The position numbers and the translations under genes were made by a program. Below are positions 11,401 to 24,149 of a stretch of 64,000 nt of DNA, in pieces; positions within the stretch are counted from its first letter, which is position 1; each line of letters starts with the position of its first letter. The notes beneath the pieces are model-generated. The model searched no databases, was not told where the DNA came from, and was given only the letters and a program-made list of their open reading frames with translations. This DNA comes from Circinella minor (Eukaryota > Mucoromycota > Mucoromycetes > Mucorales > Lichtheimiaceae): the NCBI GenBank assembly GCA_016758965.1, contig JAEPRB010000181.1, forward strand, positions 1-64,000. Reading direction: 5' to 3'.

Positions 11401-11492
11401 AAGATTCGGCTATAGCTGCAGAAAGGACACGATGTAAAGCAATGTTAGATATGTATCGAAAAGCTTTTGTTATTATTAGTGAATCACTTTAA
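8426..11492 (+). CDS. DNM1: Dynamin-related GTPase Dnm1 (mitochondrial/peroxisomal fission)
   Basis: Exons 8426-8857, 8998-9007, 9111-9180, 9265-9607, 9811-9936, 10016-10588, 10689-10961, 11090-11162, 11239-11492; 717 aa. Exon 2 is only 10 nt yet is required to restore the switch-2 sequence LTKIPIGDQPADI. GTPase motifs are P-loop GSQSAGKS (35-42), G3 DLPG (138-141) and G4 TKLD; the middle domain has [17 protein letters not shown] and [10 protein letters not shown]; a variable B-insert contains FLNYFFGG; the GED at the end reads [11 protein letters not shown]. These features match Dnm1 rather than Vps1. Known role: assembles on mitochondria and peroxisomes through Fis1 adaptors and constricts them. 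The ATG at 8426 was chosen over in-frame non-ATG codons upstream; it follows an A24 tract. Confidence 0.95.
8861..8903. repeat. (TTTTTA)n tandem repeat in DNM1 intron 1
   Basis: About seven 6-bp units begin four bases after the exon 1 donor. They make the intron start extremely T-rich. Confidence 0.9.
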
Positions 11493-12022
11493 GAGAGTTA
11501 TAATAAATCTTTTTTTTTTTATTTTCATTCACAAGTTAATCTATAATAGTAGAATGTTTTTACAATCAATTAAAATAAACATACGTAGAAAAAGAGCGAA
11601 AAAAAAAAACAATTTAATAATAGGTGCTACGTAATATAATAAAAGTTAATAGTAAATATATATAATAATAAGAATAGCAAAATAAAATATAATAATAATA
11701 AAGAAAAGAAAGTAAAATGTTACATGGAGTACGTAAAAAAAAAAAAAAAAAAAATCGGGATTGGAGGAAAAATAGAATGTAGATTGTGTAAAGGGGGGGG
11801 GGACGGAGAGGGGTTAAAAAAAGAATCCGATGAAGATTCTTTTTTTTTGGGGGTTTTTTTTTATACAACTAATAAAAAAGTAATTATGTATGATAATGTG
11901 TGCATAATAATAATAATAATGATATATATGTATATGGAGTTTGTAAAAAAAAAAAATAAGGTGGGTGGCGTAAGTGCATCGGTTATAAAGTGAATAAAGA
12001 ACAACAGAGGAGAAAGTATATA
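11493..12022. other. Convergent intergenic region DNM1/LRG1
   Basis: 530 bp between two stop codons, made of A/T runs, short trinucleotide repeats and G-runs near 11798. It is a likely shared terminator region; no gene is seen. Confidence 0.6.
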
Positions 12023-14331
12023 TTATGATTGTCGTCCTAGTAACCAGGACCGACGATTTGTTCGTTGCCTAGATTCACATGATTGTGGACTTGTAGGTGG
12101 CGTTAATGGATCAGCAGTAGGTGTAGTAGAGGTAGTTGAATGAATAATTTGATCCAAACTCCTTAATGCATGTCTAGATGATATATTGGTTGTGAAACAA
12201 TCTATGACTCTTGAATCATACAAATATGGAATCCAACTGGGTGGTACCTATAAAGAAATAGTGTTTTTTTTTTAATAATAATTATAAAGCTAGTTAATAC
12301 GTATCATAACCAAAAAAAAAGTTTCACACTAAAAAGAGATATATATCCATTTTACCTTGCAAAAATCTTCTTGATAACGAATCAACATTTCAACAACACG
12401 AATTTCTTCTCTTGCTCCACGTTGACGATCTTCAGCCAATTCTTTCGATGCAGTAGGTGAATAAAATATAGTAGGTGCAATCACACGGGCTAAATTACCA
12501 ATATCCATTTTATTTGTATCATGAAATGTGGCAACCCATTTTAAAAATAAAAATAATAATTGCATTGTATCACGATGTGTTTTTGGTAACATACAACATG
12601 CCATATGAAGAATCATTTTAGCTTTATCTTCTGTTTCTACTTCTATTAATCATTATATAAAAAATAAAAAAAAAATTCCATTATTATTGTTATTATTACT
12701 ATTATATAAATATATAGTATAGGATCCTCACCTCCCCCACCACATCCCAGTAATTTTTTTTTTTTTTTTTTTATGAATAAAAAATAATAATAATTTACTT
12801 GTAGATGTTATAAGTAAATTATAAAGTTTAAATGTCAATAATGGTTCAGGTAATTCTCGTAAATAACGTTTTAATAATGCAGCTAATTGAATAGGAGTTT
12901 CATTAAGATATTTTGTATTTTTGTTATTTTGATCGATCGCATCACATAATTCATTCAATTCACGAATATTTCCATTTTTACGAAATACACCTTCGAGAGA
13001 CATATCTAATATATGTAAAGAAAAAATAAAATAATAAAAATAAAAAACAATGGACCGATGACCCCCCCGGGGGGTGGGAAAAAAAAAGTCAGTTGATTTT
13101 GACATATATAGATATGGATCTGGATGTAGAATTATATGCATGGTTTGGTTCTATTACCCATTTCGAGAAGCGCCAAGATACAATTTTGTACAATACAAGG
13201 GATGGATGCTGTCGGTGTAAAATAGGGTGCTAACATACTATTATTTGTTGTGATGCATGAAGTAGTAGTTGGAAAATGAGGAACTATACCCGTGTTTTTA
13301 TCTTTTGTTGCTAAAATAGTTAATGATATACCAAATGTTTTTTTACTATTATTATAATGATGATGATGTTGACTATTCAAAATTAATGGAGGTCGACTAC
13401 TACTACTATGGTTATTATGATGATTATTTGGCGTAAGTGTTGTTGTTGTTGTTTCGAATTGTTTGTTGTTGTTATTATTATTATTATTATTGTTGCTACT
13501 ATTATTATTATTATTCATGTAGGTTGTAGGAGTTACTCCAACGCGTGCTTTAAGTCGATACCATAATGAGGATCTTTTTGTCTCAACAATAGAAATAAGC
13601 TGATCCAAGGTAAAATGATTTTGTACAGTTGATTCAAGATATAATATGGCCATATGTCGTATAATTGTATCTTGAACTGCTGTTACATTGACAAGTTGAC
13701 ATGGGGTATCATTATTCGTATTATTGTTGTTGTTGGTATGGTCATCAGGCGATGGGGGTCCTCCGGAAGTAGATATACCTTCTAAAGTAGTATCTAATGT
13801 ACATAGAGACACTCTTTGTGCTTTTCTCTGTTCCTTTGTTGAAGAAGATGGATGTTCAATTATAATTTCAGTAGAGACACTAGGATTCGTATTTCGTTTA
13901 TTATTATTTGTGTGCCTATCAAAAACACTATAAAGTGGCCTACGCTCTCTTCGATTGGTACTCAATGCTCTCCTTAAACTACCAAGTCGACTTGTCGATG
14001 TGGTGGTTGTAGGATTGGGTAATGTTGTCGTACTCGTCGAAGGTTCATGAACACTCGTAACCCGTCTTAGTGTAGGTGAAAACGGATTCGTCGTGTTCGT
14101 TGATATTTCTGTTGTATCATGATCATGTGTATCTTTTGTTGATTTAGCACGTTTGACATTGGTAAGATGAACTGAACCAAATAATGATTGTCTTCGACGT
14201 GTACTATTGGTTCGATTCATTAATCGTAAAAGTGTCGATTGCCGTTTTTCAGTTGTGTCGGTATTTATCTGGGTTTCATAACCATGTAGCATTACTTTTT
14301 TAGTATCTTCGTCCGATCCTTTCACTAATTC

Positions 14332-14372
<41 letters not shown>

Positions 14373-16860
14373 GAAAAAATTAGAAAAGAAGAAGGAGAGA
14401 AAAAAAAGAAAAGAAAAGAAAAAAAAGGGGAGAGGAAAGAAAGAGAAATCAAAAGTAAGGTTGAAAGTGAAAAAAGGGAACAAGGCCAATACCAATCACC
14501 ATTCATACTTATTTTATAAATAAAAAATTATTATTATGTAAATAAACAAATAATAACGTACCTGACGAAGATGGCATTATTAACGTATTATTACTTTTAT
14601 TATTTGTTGTTGATACTGAATAAAGTCGTGTTAATGCAGTTTTAACATGATCAAGATACTGTTCTAAACGACTGATATGAACAAATGATTGATTATGATG
14701 AATAGAATCCGAATGATTTGTAATTGTAGGTGATGAAGGTGAATAATGTTGACGTTTATCAGTACAACAAATATTACATAATAAAACCATAGATTGTTGT
14801 TGTTGTTGTTGAGTCATTGATTTTTTTTCTTCCTCATGTTGTTGTTGATCTTCCGTTGATGTAGTAATAAGCGTCGTATTGGAAGGTGATGATGTTGGAT
14901 GATGATAGGATTGACTTAAACGTGCCCTTTGTAACTCCTTGGAAAGTGGTCGATGACATCGAGTGCATATAAAACACGAGGTATGCCAACGTAATGCCCC
15001 TTTTTTAAAACATTCATCATCAATAGATCGAAAACATCGCTGACATTGATTTATAATTATATCTTGTTGAGAATGACAAGAAGAAGAAGAAGAAGAAGCA
15101 TGAAAAAATGGATCCTCTTTAAACCAATAACGACCTGCCATCCACACTCGTTTTTTTTCTAATAATAATAAATTCGAAAGAAATTGATAAACTGCGTCTT
15201 GTATTTCGTATTGACTCTCCTATAGAATAATTTTAAATCATTTGGGGGAATTTTTCACACACACATACACACATACATACACAACCAGAATTATATAAAA
15301 AGAGTAGTGAGAGAAGAGAATAAAAAAAAAAAAATTCTGCAGTGAATAAAAAAAAAAAAAAAAAAAAAAAGGGTTTAAAGGATATGCAAAAAAATGGAAT
15401 AGTACGAAAAAAAAAAAAAAAAAAAAAAACGGGACTAAGCTTTAATTGTACTATTTCTTACCAATCGTAATGCTTCTGTGAGACCAATGCGAATCAAGGT
15501 TTTTAAGTTCTGGGCCATACTAGTTACTAATGACAAAAGTTCTTGTGTCACACCAATTTGATTTTGTTGTTCCATTGTATCATGTTGTTGATACGCAAGT
15601 AAATGAAAAAAACGAATGATTTGATCACATACAGCTCTAGATTCATTCATACATTGTAAAGCTATTTTTTGTTTTTGTTTTTGATTTGTTATATAATAAT
15701 AATAATAATAATAATAAATAAAATTAGATTTAATAAGTGTTTACTACTATAATTTATCTGTACGTATTATATAGTGTGGCGTTCATTCTCAAAAAAAAAA
15801 AAAATTGTGTGTGTGTGTGTGTGTATCCATATATTATATTATTTGTTTTACCTTCTCCTTTGTCGATTAAAACCATGTTGATCCAATCCAATGCGGAAAA
15901 CAAAACCTCAAGATGTGTAACAAATTGTGTGGCCATACATAATCCTTCTATATAAGCACCTGCTGCTACATGAAGTAACATATCTGATATACAAGTTGCG
16001 GAAGATTCTTCAAAGCCCGAAACATCTGTCCATATTCGATTTATTTTTTTTTCTATTAAATTTTGTACTTCTTGTAAACGTTTTGGATTCATTAACTTTG
16101 AATCTTCTATATAAATATAAAAGGGGGGAGGGGAGTAGTAGAGGAGAAGAAAAGAGAAAAAGAGTATGTGTGTATGTGTGAGAAAATAAAACATAAGTAT
16201 ATAAAACATGCATATAAATTTAAAGGGTTAACAAAAAAGATAAACTTATTTACCATAGCAATAAAATTCACATAATCGAATATTCCAAAACTATAATATT
16301 TATAATAGAAAGAAACAAATAAATAATTCTATATTATTACCAGCCACTCTCAATTTTTTTTATTTTTTTTTACCTTTTGTATCATATAACATTCTGGATG
16401 CCATTTTTTATTAGGATAATTTATAGGATGTTCCACAAATTGTTTAAGAATGGCTTGATCACAACCAATACAATGTGTTTTACTTAACAAAGAAAAATGA
16501 TATCGACAATAAACTTGATCATTATATTCAAAACAGGGTTCCCCTTGTTCATTATTATCTAATCTTATACAACCAGGACATTGTAAACAATGAGGATGAA
16601 AACGTAAATCCATATGAATAGGTCCATGAATAGGTTGATCACAATGTCGACATATTAATCCAAGATGAGCATAATAATGATATTCACAAACAATCATAGT
16701 AGTAGTATTCTGTTCTTGTTGTTGTTGTTTACTATTCGTTTCAACTGCATAAAACTTGTTTGCAACTAATTGGTGACAATCCTATAAAATAGATAATTAG
16801 ATATTACATAGACTAAAGAAACGTTTCCTCCCCTCCCCAAGATATATATACAAAGATCTA

Positions 16861-16897
<37 letters not shown>

Positions 16898-18147
16898 TCA
16901 TATTAAAATCATGGACGAGTTCTTTCGAGATAATGAAATAATGAAAAATATGATATTGAGTCTACGTAGAGTATAGAAAATGACTATTTATAAATAACAC
17001 ACATGCATGTCGATGTTTTCCCTCTCCTACATCAAGGGAAAATATTCTATATATCTTTATGATGTAACTCCTTTCAATTTTTTAAGCAAGATGATATAAC
17101 CTTGCCACCCAACCACACACACATACACACTTCTTGACAGCCTTCCTCCCCCCCCCACCCACCTTCTCCCTTTTTGTTTCCATTGTTTCCTCCTTAAACG
17201 CACACACTTTTTTTTTTTTACAAGATCTTCTTATTACCCTTTTTTTTTTCTTTGTCCCAACCACATTACCTTATATTTATTCTTTTTTTTTTTTTATGCA
17301 TATCAACCACTTCCTTTTTTTTTTTATACTCCCAAATTTGTATATACCTGGATTTTAAATGGAAGTCTATAATAAGCTTTCTTGTTAAAAAGAAACCAAA
17401 AAAGGATATATGTTCACCTTTATATACAAATATAGACAAGATACCCAAGAGGATAGAACGCGATAAAATATATTCATTATCATTCAACCTTTTCTGGATC
17501 TTCCATTTAAACATATCTTAAAAAAGGATTTTTACTCCCTCTTTTTCTTTTTTTTTTTTTTTCTTATTATTACTTACTACATGACCTAAAAAAAAAATCA
17601 TCACTCCCTTCTCCAAGCCCCCAAAGTTTTCAAAATATATAATTCATAAACTCAAAAAGGTATATATAAGAATGGGATATTTTTTTTTTTTTTTTGGGTC
17701 CCAGGAGTGAAAGAAAGAAAGAAAAGAAAAAGAAATGGAGAGTATAGAAAAATATAAAAAGATTCGCTCTTTCTTTTTTTTTTTTTTTACCTCACATATA
17801 AAACAATTATAATGATATGTTTCACCAAGAGCTCTTACAAGTGCACCATCATTGTTTAAACAAGGTTGTTTACAAGCGCGACATAGATGTGTTGAACTTG
17901 TTTGACTTGTTCCATATTCATTAGAATTTATTTGACACGCTGTTGTTGTTGTTGTTGTTGTTTCTGTCCTATGCGTCGTTCTAGGTATAATTTCATCCAA
18001 AGTTGTTAAATTATTATCATTCGTATTATTATTATTATTTGTTGTTGTTGTTGTTGAATCACATGATAATGGTTTTATTTCAATGGCCATTTTTGTATCA
18101 CTACTAGCGTCTGTTGTAATGTCTACTTCATTGGCAAATGTCGCCAT
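12023..18147 (-). CDS. LRG1: LIM-RhoGAP protein, Lrg1-like (Rho1 GAP)
   Basis: Ten exons (complement): 17791-18147, 16374-16781, 16254-16290, 15852-16106, 15462-15661, 14562-15219, 13158-14324, 12799-13005, 12356-12642, 12023-12247; 1266 aa. LIM zinc-finger segments start near residues 89 (CRAC, finished after intron 1), 163 (CRHC), 223 (CIGC, second half degenerate) and 478 (CQRC). A helical region lies between the third and fourth. The RhoGAP domain spans about 965-1190 with the arginine finger in GVFRKNG (Arg near 1036) and the conserved ALLKRYLRELPEPL. Long Asn/Thr/Gln-rich linkers separate the domains. Fungal Lrg1 stimulates GTP hydrolysis by Rho1 and thereby restrains beta-1,3-glucan synthesis and the cell-integrity pathway at growth sites. 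Intron 1 is 1009 bp, exceptional here. The final assignment rests on domain order, not on a database comparison. Confidence 0.9.
16863..16899. repeat. (TTTC)n tetranucleotide repeat in LRG1 intron 1
   Basis: About nine TTTC units lie inside the 1-kb first intron of LRG1. Confidence 0.93.
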
Positions 18148-18982
18148 TGTCGACTCAGTTTTTTTTTCTCTCTCTCTCGTTCGTTCGTATTAACAACCTA
18201 ACGTTCTTGTTTTTTTTTTCTTTTGTAGTATTAGCTTTGTTGTTGTTGTGGTTGTTGCTAAGCGACGGTGCTTGCTATAGTGATATAATGGTATATAAAA
18301 TTATATATGTATCACCGTAGAAAGTACCTTTTATGATATATAAAGAAAGAAACAAGGAAGAGAGAGAGACAAAGATAAAAAGAAAGAAAGGGGAGAGTAA
18401 AGGTAATAATCACCTTAAAATAGAGTCAAATCTTTATATATATATATATATTACCGGAAATGTACAAAACAGGTATCTGTAAAAGGAAGAACGCGATCGT
18501 TTTTTTTTTTTTTTTTTGTTTGTTGAAAATCAAATAATATGTTATATATAAAGTTATACAGAAAAAAGAACAAAAAAGAAAGAAAGAGAGAAAGAGAGAA
18601 AAGGGTAATTTATGTAGTATTTTTGACAGTATATATATATATATATATGTATGAAAAGAAAAACGCACTGCTAAAAAAGTTATATATATATTATATTTAG
18701 TTGCAGAAGAAAAAGAAAAAAAAAGGGGGATTATCATTTCAGAAAGGAGGGGGGTTAAGAAAAAGAGTAAAGATTATCAGGGAGAACAGGGCAAAAAAAA
18801 AAAAAAGTTGTTTTAGTAGTAAAAGAAGAAAACTATCCTCAAGTATCTATAACAACAACAACAATAATAATAATAATAATGAATGACATCCGCACTCTCT
18901 TTGTTGTACCGAAATAATAAATATTGTGGTTTTTTTTTTTATTGATACAAAAACAAAAACAAAATAAAAAATAAATAAATTA
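18148..18982. other. LRG1 promoter / ELG1 3' flank
   Basis: 835 bp between the LRG1 start and the ELG1 stop. It has T-tracts, GA-rich stretches (18355-18410, 18570-18600) and AAT repeats near 18860. No coding similarity is seen. Confidence 0.55.
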
Positions 18983-21916
18983 TTATTGTATTTTAAATCG
19001 TTTTGACCATTCTAATGTTCTTTCACACCAATCATCTGTTATATCATGATACATTGGATCTTCAAGTAAAATATGACGTTGTTCTTCTGTTAGTGGCAAA
19101 TATCTTCTTTTACGCCGAGTACGCAGGGTACGTCCAAGACTTGCCACACCTTGATCCTCTTGACACATCCCTCGAATATATGGTATATATTCCGCCATTG
19201 TTAAATTATCTGACAAATAATATGTACGTAATGGAATTAAATCCTGCGCAGCATACATATATTCATTCATTGCAATTGTACTATACATATATATAATTTT
19301 TAATTTAGAATGTACTTGTATAATAAATTATAACTATTATTATTATTATTATTATTTTACCGTTCTTTTATCAATTCTTCCCATACTGTAGGTAATAATG
19401 CTTTTCTCCATTCATCATCTTTAATTTGTTTATATGATTTTGCTTGATAATAAGATATTATATCTTCAATTAAACGCCAATGGTCCAGATCCGTTGGATA
19501 TTTCCACATTGTCGTGTAACCAAGTAATTGATCTTGAGATGGACCATATTCATCACATTCATGCAGCTGAATCTCAAGTTTTTTTTTTTTTTTTTTGTTT
19601 TGTTTTGTTTTGGTACTTTTTGTTAATTAAAAAAAAATTGGGCAAAAACTCTCTCACAATAATTTCTCAGGTCTCTAATCGCTCACCCTCTCCCCCAATT
19701 TATCCTCAAACACAACTATTCCCCCTTCTCTGTCCCACATTTATATTTTAGAAAAAAAAACTCACCTGATAATTTCGTTTAATGAATGCGCCTTCTAATA
19801 CATCTTCCCATGATGCTTGTTCCAATTGATTTACTGTATTCAATAAAGTATCTTCATTATCAATATCATTCTTGTTGAAATTATTCTCATGAAGAGAATG
19901 ATGATGATGATGATGATAATATGTATCATTATTTACAATACATTTCTCATGAAAACGAACAAGATCAATTCCAGTATTAGAATGAGGTTGTTGAATACGA
20001 ATTAATCTTTCTTCTTCTTCATCATCCAAATGATGTGTCATAGGAGACGTTGATGATGATGATGATGATGTTACTGTCGTATATCGATCAAATAAATCAG
20101 AACATTTTGAAAGTAATAATAAACTATCGGGGTTATTGTCCTGAATACAAGGATCGACTGCTTTTTTCTCTTCAGTACACCATAATTCCAAAGTATGAAT
20201 TAATTGACGTAAATCATTTTTGGTAGCTGCTATAAGACCTGCAAGATCGACAGGATGAACAAGATAACCTTCCGAAAAACAAATTAAATGTAAATAAGCC
20301 ATTAATTCTTCAATATCTGGATATCGATAATCCAATATGCCTTGTAAAAATAACATATCCATTGGAATTAAATTTCGATCTAAAAAAAAAAAAAAAAAAA
20401 CATAAAAAAAAAGTAAATTTTTATACTCAAGAAAAAAAAAATGAATAATTAAACATAAAGAGGGGAGGGGAGGGGAATATAAGTGTTTGGGGGAAGAGAT
20501 GGAAAAGAGGCGTAAAATCTATGAACATTATATATATAAAAAAAAAAAAACTTACCATTACAAGTCAACACAATAGGTCTTTTACTTTTTTGTGCTAATT
20601 CAATCACAGAAGACCAAAACCCTTTATCATCTTCATATAATGCATCTACTTCTTCTAATAAAACCAAACTTTGTTTTGTTTCTTCCTCTTTTTTTTGTTG
20701 TTGTTCTATATCCATCCAACAATCGCCATCTACATCAATGATATCAGAATTCGATGGATCTGTTATTGTTGTAGCAGCAAATTGACGCATAAATTGATTT
20801 TCATTATCCTTGTGATCCATTTTTCTCTTCTTATTATTTTTACATTCATGGTGATGAGATGATAGAGGATGTGATGTGACTAAATGACTTTCAGTCATTT
20901 CACCCACATAAGAAAATAAATCTTTTCCAGACCGTTTCACACCAGGATGAATTTCAAATACTTGATAGCCAGCTTCTTCTGCTGCTGTATACACAGCAGC
21001 TGTTTTACCACTGCCATGATCCCCTACTAATAATATTAAATTGGATTGCATTGCCATCTTGTCTTGTTCTTTTTTCTTTTTATGAGTCAGTCGTCCACGT
21101 CTTCCAGAAGGTATAAAATCATCATCATCTTCTTCTATTCTATTGGCATAATCCATAGGATCTTGTAAAAAGGTATCTAATAATCGTTTTGATTTTCCTT
21201 TGTTTTTTTTCTTTGTTGAAAAAGTAGCTTTGTTTGCCATTGCATCCAATGTGGAAGGGGCAGCTACTTTCATTTGATATAACCAATCTCTTAAATAAAG
21301 ATTATCTTCTTGATTACCCAATAATTCTTGTACTTTATGAGGTCGATATAATTCAGTCCATGGTATGTTATTTGTCATTTGTTGTTGTTGTTTGTGATGA
21401 TGAAAACGAGAACGATGACGACGTTGGGATGGATGAGATGATAAATTATCAAGTAATGCTTGACATGCAGGCGATTTTTTACATGATGGATAAATAGATT
21501 CTACAAGATGTTGAATTTCTTTGGATGACATGGTGTATGTTTTTTTATGAGTGACAGGTTGTTTTTTTTCTTTTGGTTTATTAGAAAAAGATGTAAAATA
21601 ATGGGTTGATTTGTTTCGAATTATATCCTTTATATAGGAAGGATGGGGTTTTTGATGTAAAAATACAGTGGATGATAAAGTAGATGGAGTGATAGTAGAT
21701 CTTGAAGAAATACCAATATGACCTCCTTCAAATAATGTTCTGTCAGGCCATAATGGTTCATTTTTATCTTGTTTTTTATTACGTTGTTTTACAATAGGTG
21801 GAGGATGCGGTGTTGGTTTTACAGTTGTTATTGTTGTTGTTGTGGGTGTTGGTGATTCTTTTTTTATTGTCATGGTCTTTTTTGGTGGTGGTGGTGGTGA
21901 TCTAGTATTGTTTCCT

Positions 21917-21948
<32 letters not shown>

Positions 21949-22326
21949 GCTACTATTAGTTGATTCTTCATTTATACTTTTTATCAATGGTTGATTTGAA
22001 CTCGCTGTTGGAGAAGAACGTTTGGTAAAAAAAGGATGTAAAGGTGCTGATGTTAATTTCTTTGTTAATGGTTCTGTTTCATGTTTATTATTATTATTAT
22101 TATTATCGTCCGGTGTTGAAGAGTGGGTATTTGACTTTGGTGGTAACCATAAAGTAGTAGTAGACTTTTTAATTTTGATCTTGGGTTGATTATTATTATT
22201 ATTATTATTATCATTAGAACTTAATGCAGGTCCATTGGCATGATCTCGTTTAAGTCCTGTACTCGGTTTAAAAAATGGATGAAATGGTTTATGCGATGAT
22301 GTTGATCGTTCCTCTTTTTCTTCCAT
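18983..22326 (-). CDS. ELG1: Elg1/ATAD5-type alternative clamp loader large subunit
   Basis: Exons (complement): 20556-22326, 19766-20379, 19361-19566, 18983-19280; 962 aa. A long Ser/Asn/Pro-rich disordered N-terminus contains two HPFF motifs. The AAA+ module begins with WTELYRPHKVQELLGN; Walker A is GDHGSGKT near 435-442, Walker B reads LVLLEEVD, and sensor 1 is IVLTCND. The LEEVD form and the C-terminal block with YIPYIRGMC and RRKRRYLP are typical of Elg1/ATAD5 rather than Rfc1, Ctf18 or Rad24. Known role: with Rfc2-5 it unloads PCNA, especially SUMO-modified PCNA, after replication. The acceptor of exon 3 has two in-frame choices (GAG or, more typical, CAG six bases later); I used the CAG. 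Two ACGCGT boxes sit 60-130 bp upstream. Confidence 0.93.
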
Positions 22327-22385
22327 TGGGAGGGAAGGGGATTTATAACAAAATTAATAATAGTTAAAAAAAAAAAAGGCGTTTT

Positions 22386-22455
22386 ACGCGTTTTCTTTTT
22401 TTTTTTTAATTGAATTATTCGCGTTCATTTTTTTTTTTTTTTTTGCAGAACGCGT
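22386..22455 (-). promoter_or_regulatory. Two MCB (ACGCGT) boxes upstream of ELG1
   Basis: Palindromic ACGCGT occurs at 22386-22391 and 22450-22455, with an E2F-like TTCGCG at 22418-22423 between them. In yeasts MBF binds ACGCGT to drive G1/S transcription of replication genes. That this holds here is inference. The sites are nearer to ELG1 (ATG 22326) than to the divergent SDHAF3 gene (ATG 22939). Confidence 0.6.
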
Positions 22456-22938
22456 TATTTTTTTTTTTTAGGTCCGCCTCTACTTTTATAAAGAGTTTAT
22501 ATATATGGCTGTCCTCTCTCGCACTCTTTTGATATAAAAATGAATCGAATTTTATATAATAATCAATGCATGATTTATTTATTTTTTTGTAGATATTAAG
22601 TTTATTTATTAAAAAAACGAAACAATATATATATATATAAAAAAAAAGGTATAGAATAAATTAAAAATACTAATATAAACACACTTTATAACTCTAATAA
22701 TATATTTCCCCAATACTACTACCAAAATTCTGTCAGCCAAAAAAAAAAATGGCCAAGTTGGGTTGGGTGGAGGGGGGCAGAAAAAAAAAGCGGATCTCCG
22801 ATCCTAATTTTCGCATATTTATAAACCAGGGGAAAAACAGTGAAACAATTTTTTATATCTTTTTGTGTACAGAGAGAAGAAGGAATAACAAAACTTTTTT
22901 TTTTTTTTTTGGAAAAATAATAATAATATAATACACAA

Positions 22939-23463
22939 ATGTCTGCCTTATCAAGAGAACCTAAAATTTTATTAGCACCATTATCTTTATATCGACACAT
23001 TTTACGAGTGCATCGATGTATGCCAGCAGCCATGAGAGCCATGGGAGACGATTATGTTAAATCAGAATTTCGAAGACATAAAGATATTGATAACCCAGTT
23101 CAGATTATGGGATTTCTTTCTCAATGGCAAGAGTAAGTTTTTTTTTCGAGTATATATTAAAAATGGAAAAGAAAAGTCGAGGTGTTGGAAAGCAAAAGAC
23201 TAAAAACAAAATTTTTTTTTAACAGTTATTTAGTAACCCTTGAACAACAAACAGCACCTAAAATGGATAGCAAGGAGGATTCTATAGCCAATGATCCATT
23301 TGTTCGAAGTTTTAATGTTCCTGAAGGTGGTTGGGGAAAAAAATTGGATGAACAACGATGGGATAAATTAAGCGATGAACAAATTGGTCAACTCTATGAA
23401 TTAAAAAATGAACTTAAAAAATCATTAGGAGAAGAAGAGATTCATAGTGATAAAAAACAATAA
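22939..23463 (+). CDS. SDH7: Succinate dehydrogenase assembly factor 3 (Acn9/Sdh7), LYR protein
   Basis: Exons 22939-23132 and 23226-23463; 143 aa. The complex-I LYR motif is in PLSLYRHILRVHR, followed by the family-specific MRAMGDDYVKSEFRRHKD and a QIMGFLSQW block that continues over the intron as DYLVTLEQQ. In other eukaryotes SDHAF3/Acn9 works in the mitochondrial matrix to protect or insert the iron-sulfur clusters of Sdh2. It is divergent from ELG1 and convergent with the next gene, with only 132 bp between stop codons. No canonical presequence is obvious, but the N-terminus is basic and lacks acidic residues apart from one Glu. Confidence 0.93.
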
Positions 23464-23538
23464 AAAAAAACATTAGACAACTAATTATTATTATTATTAT
23501 TATCATTATTATTAAAACAAAACAACCTCTCCCGCCCC

Positions 23539-23576
<38 letters not shown>

Positions 23577-23595
23577 ATATAATATATTATTATTA

Positions 23596-24116
23596 TTATT
23601 CTACAGTAACAGGTTCTTTAGAAACCTTTTTATTCTTTTCATAATCAGGAACATCACCTGAAAATGTCCATGCACGTTGTTTTCCATCACTTAAATGGGT
23701 TGTATCTGCATTGAAAACAATATCCCAATCCTTTCCATTTCGTATCAATTTAGATACACTGGCAGTAGAAGGAGACGAAGGATATTTTACATTATTCAAT
23801 AAAGCACGAATAGCTGTAATCACAGAAGCAGCATGACCCACCAATAAAATTGTTTCAGGTCCATTTTCTTCCTTATCCAATTGTTCTATTAATGTATCCA
23901 ATCCTTCTTTGGTTCGTTCATGACATTGTTGCATTGTTTCAGTCGATGTAGGTAATTCAATACTCGATGTATAATCTGTACGAATAAATGGAAAATGATT
24001 TTCTTGAAGTTCTTTAATAGGTGCAGGAAGTCGATATTCTGAATAAGCTAATCCATACCACTCACTAAAAAAAAAAAAAATTCAGAGAACATAGTATTGT
24101 TTTAAAATTTAGTATT

Positions 24117-24149
<33 letters not shown>

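Noticed and set aside
8426..11492. Identification as Vps1 rather than Dnm1
   Set aside because: [37 protein letters not shown] and FLNYFFGG follow Dnm1. Vps1 has different residues at these places.
14208..14220. GGTTCGATTC as a tRNA B-box
   Set aside because: Lies inside LRG1 coding sequence with no acceptor stem, A-box or T-stem pairing around it. I found no tRNA anywhere in the window.
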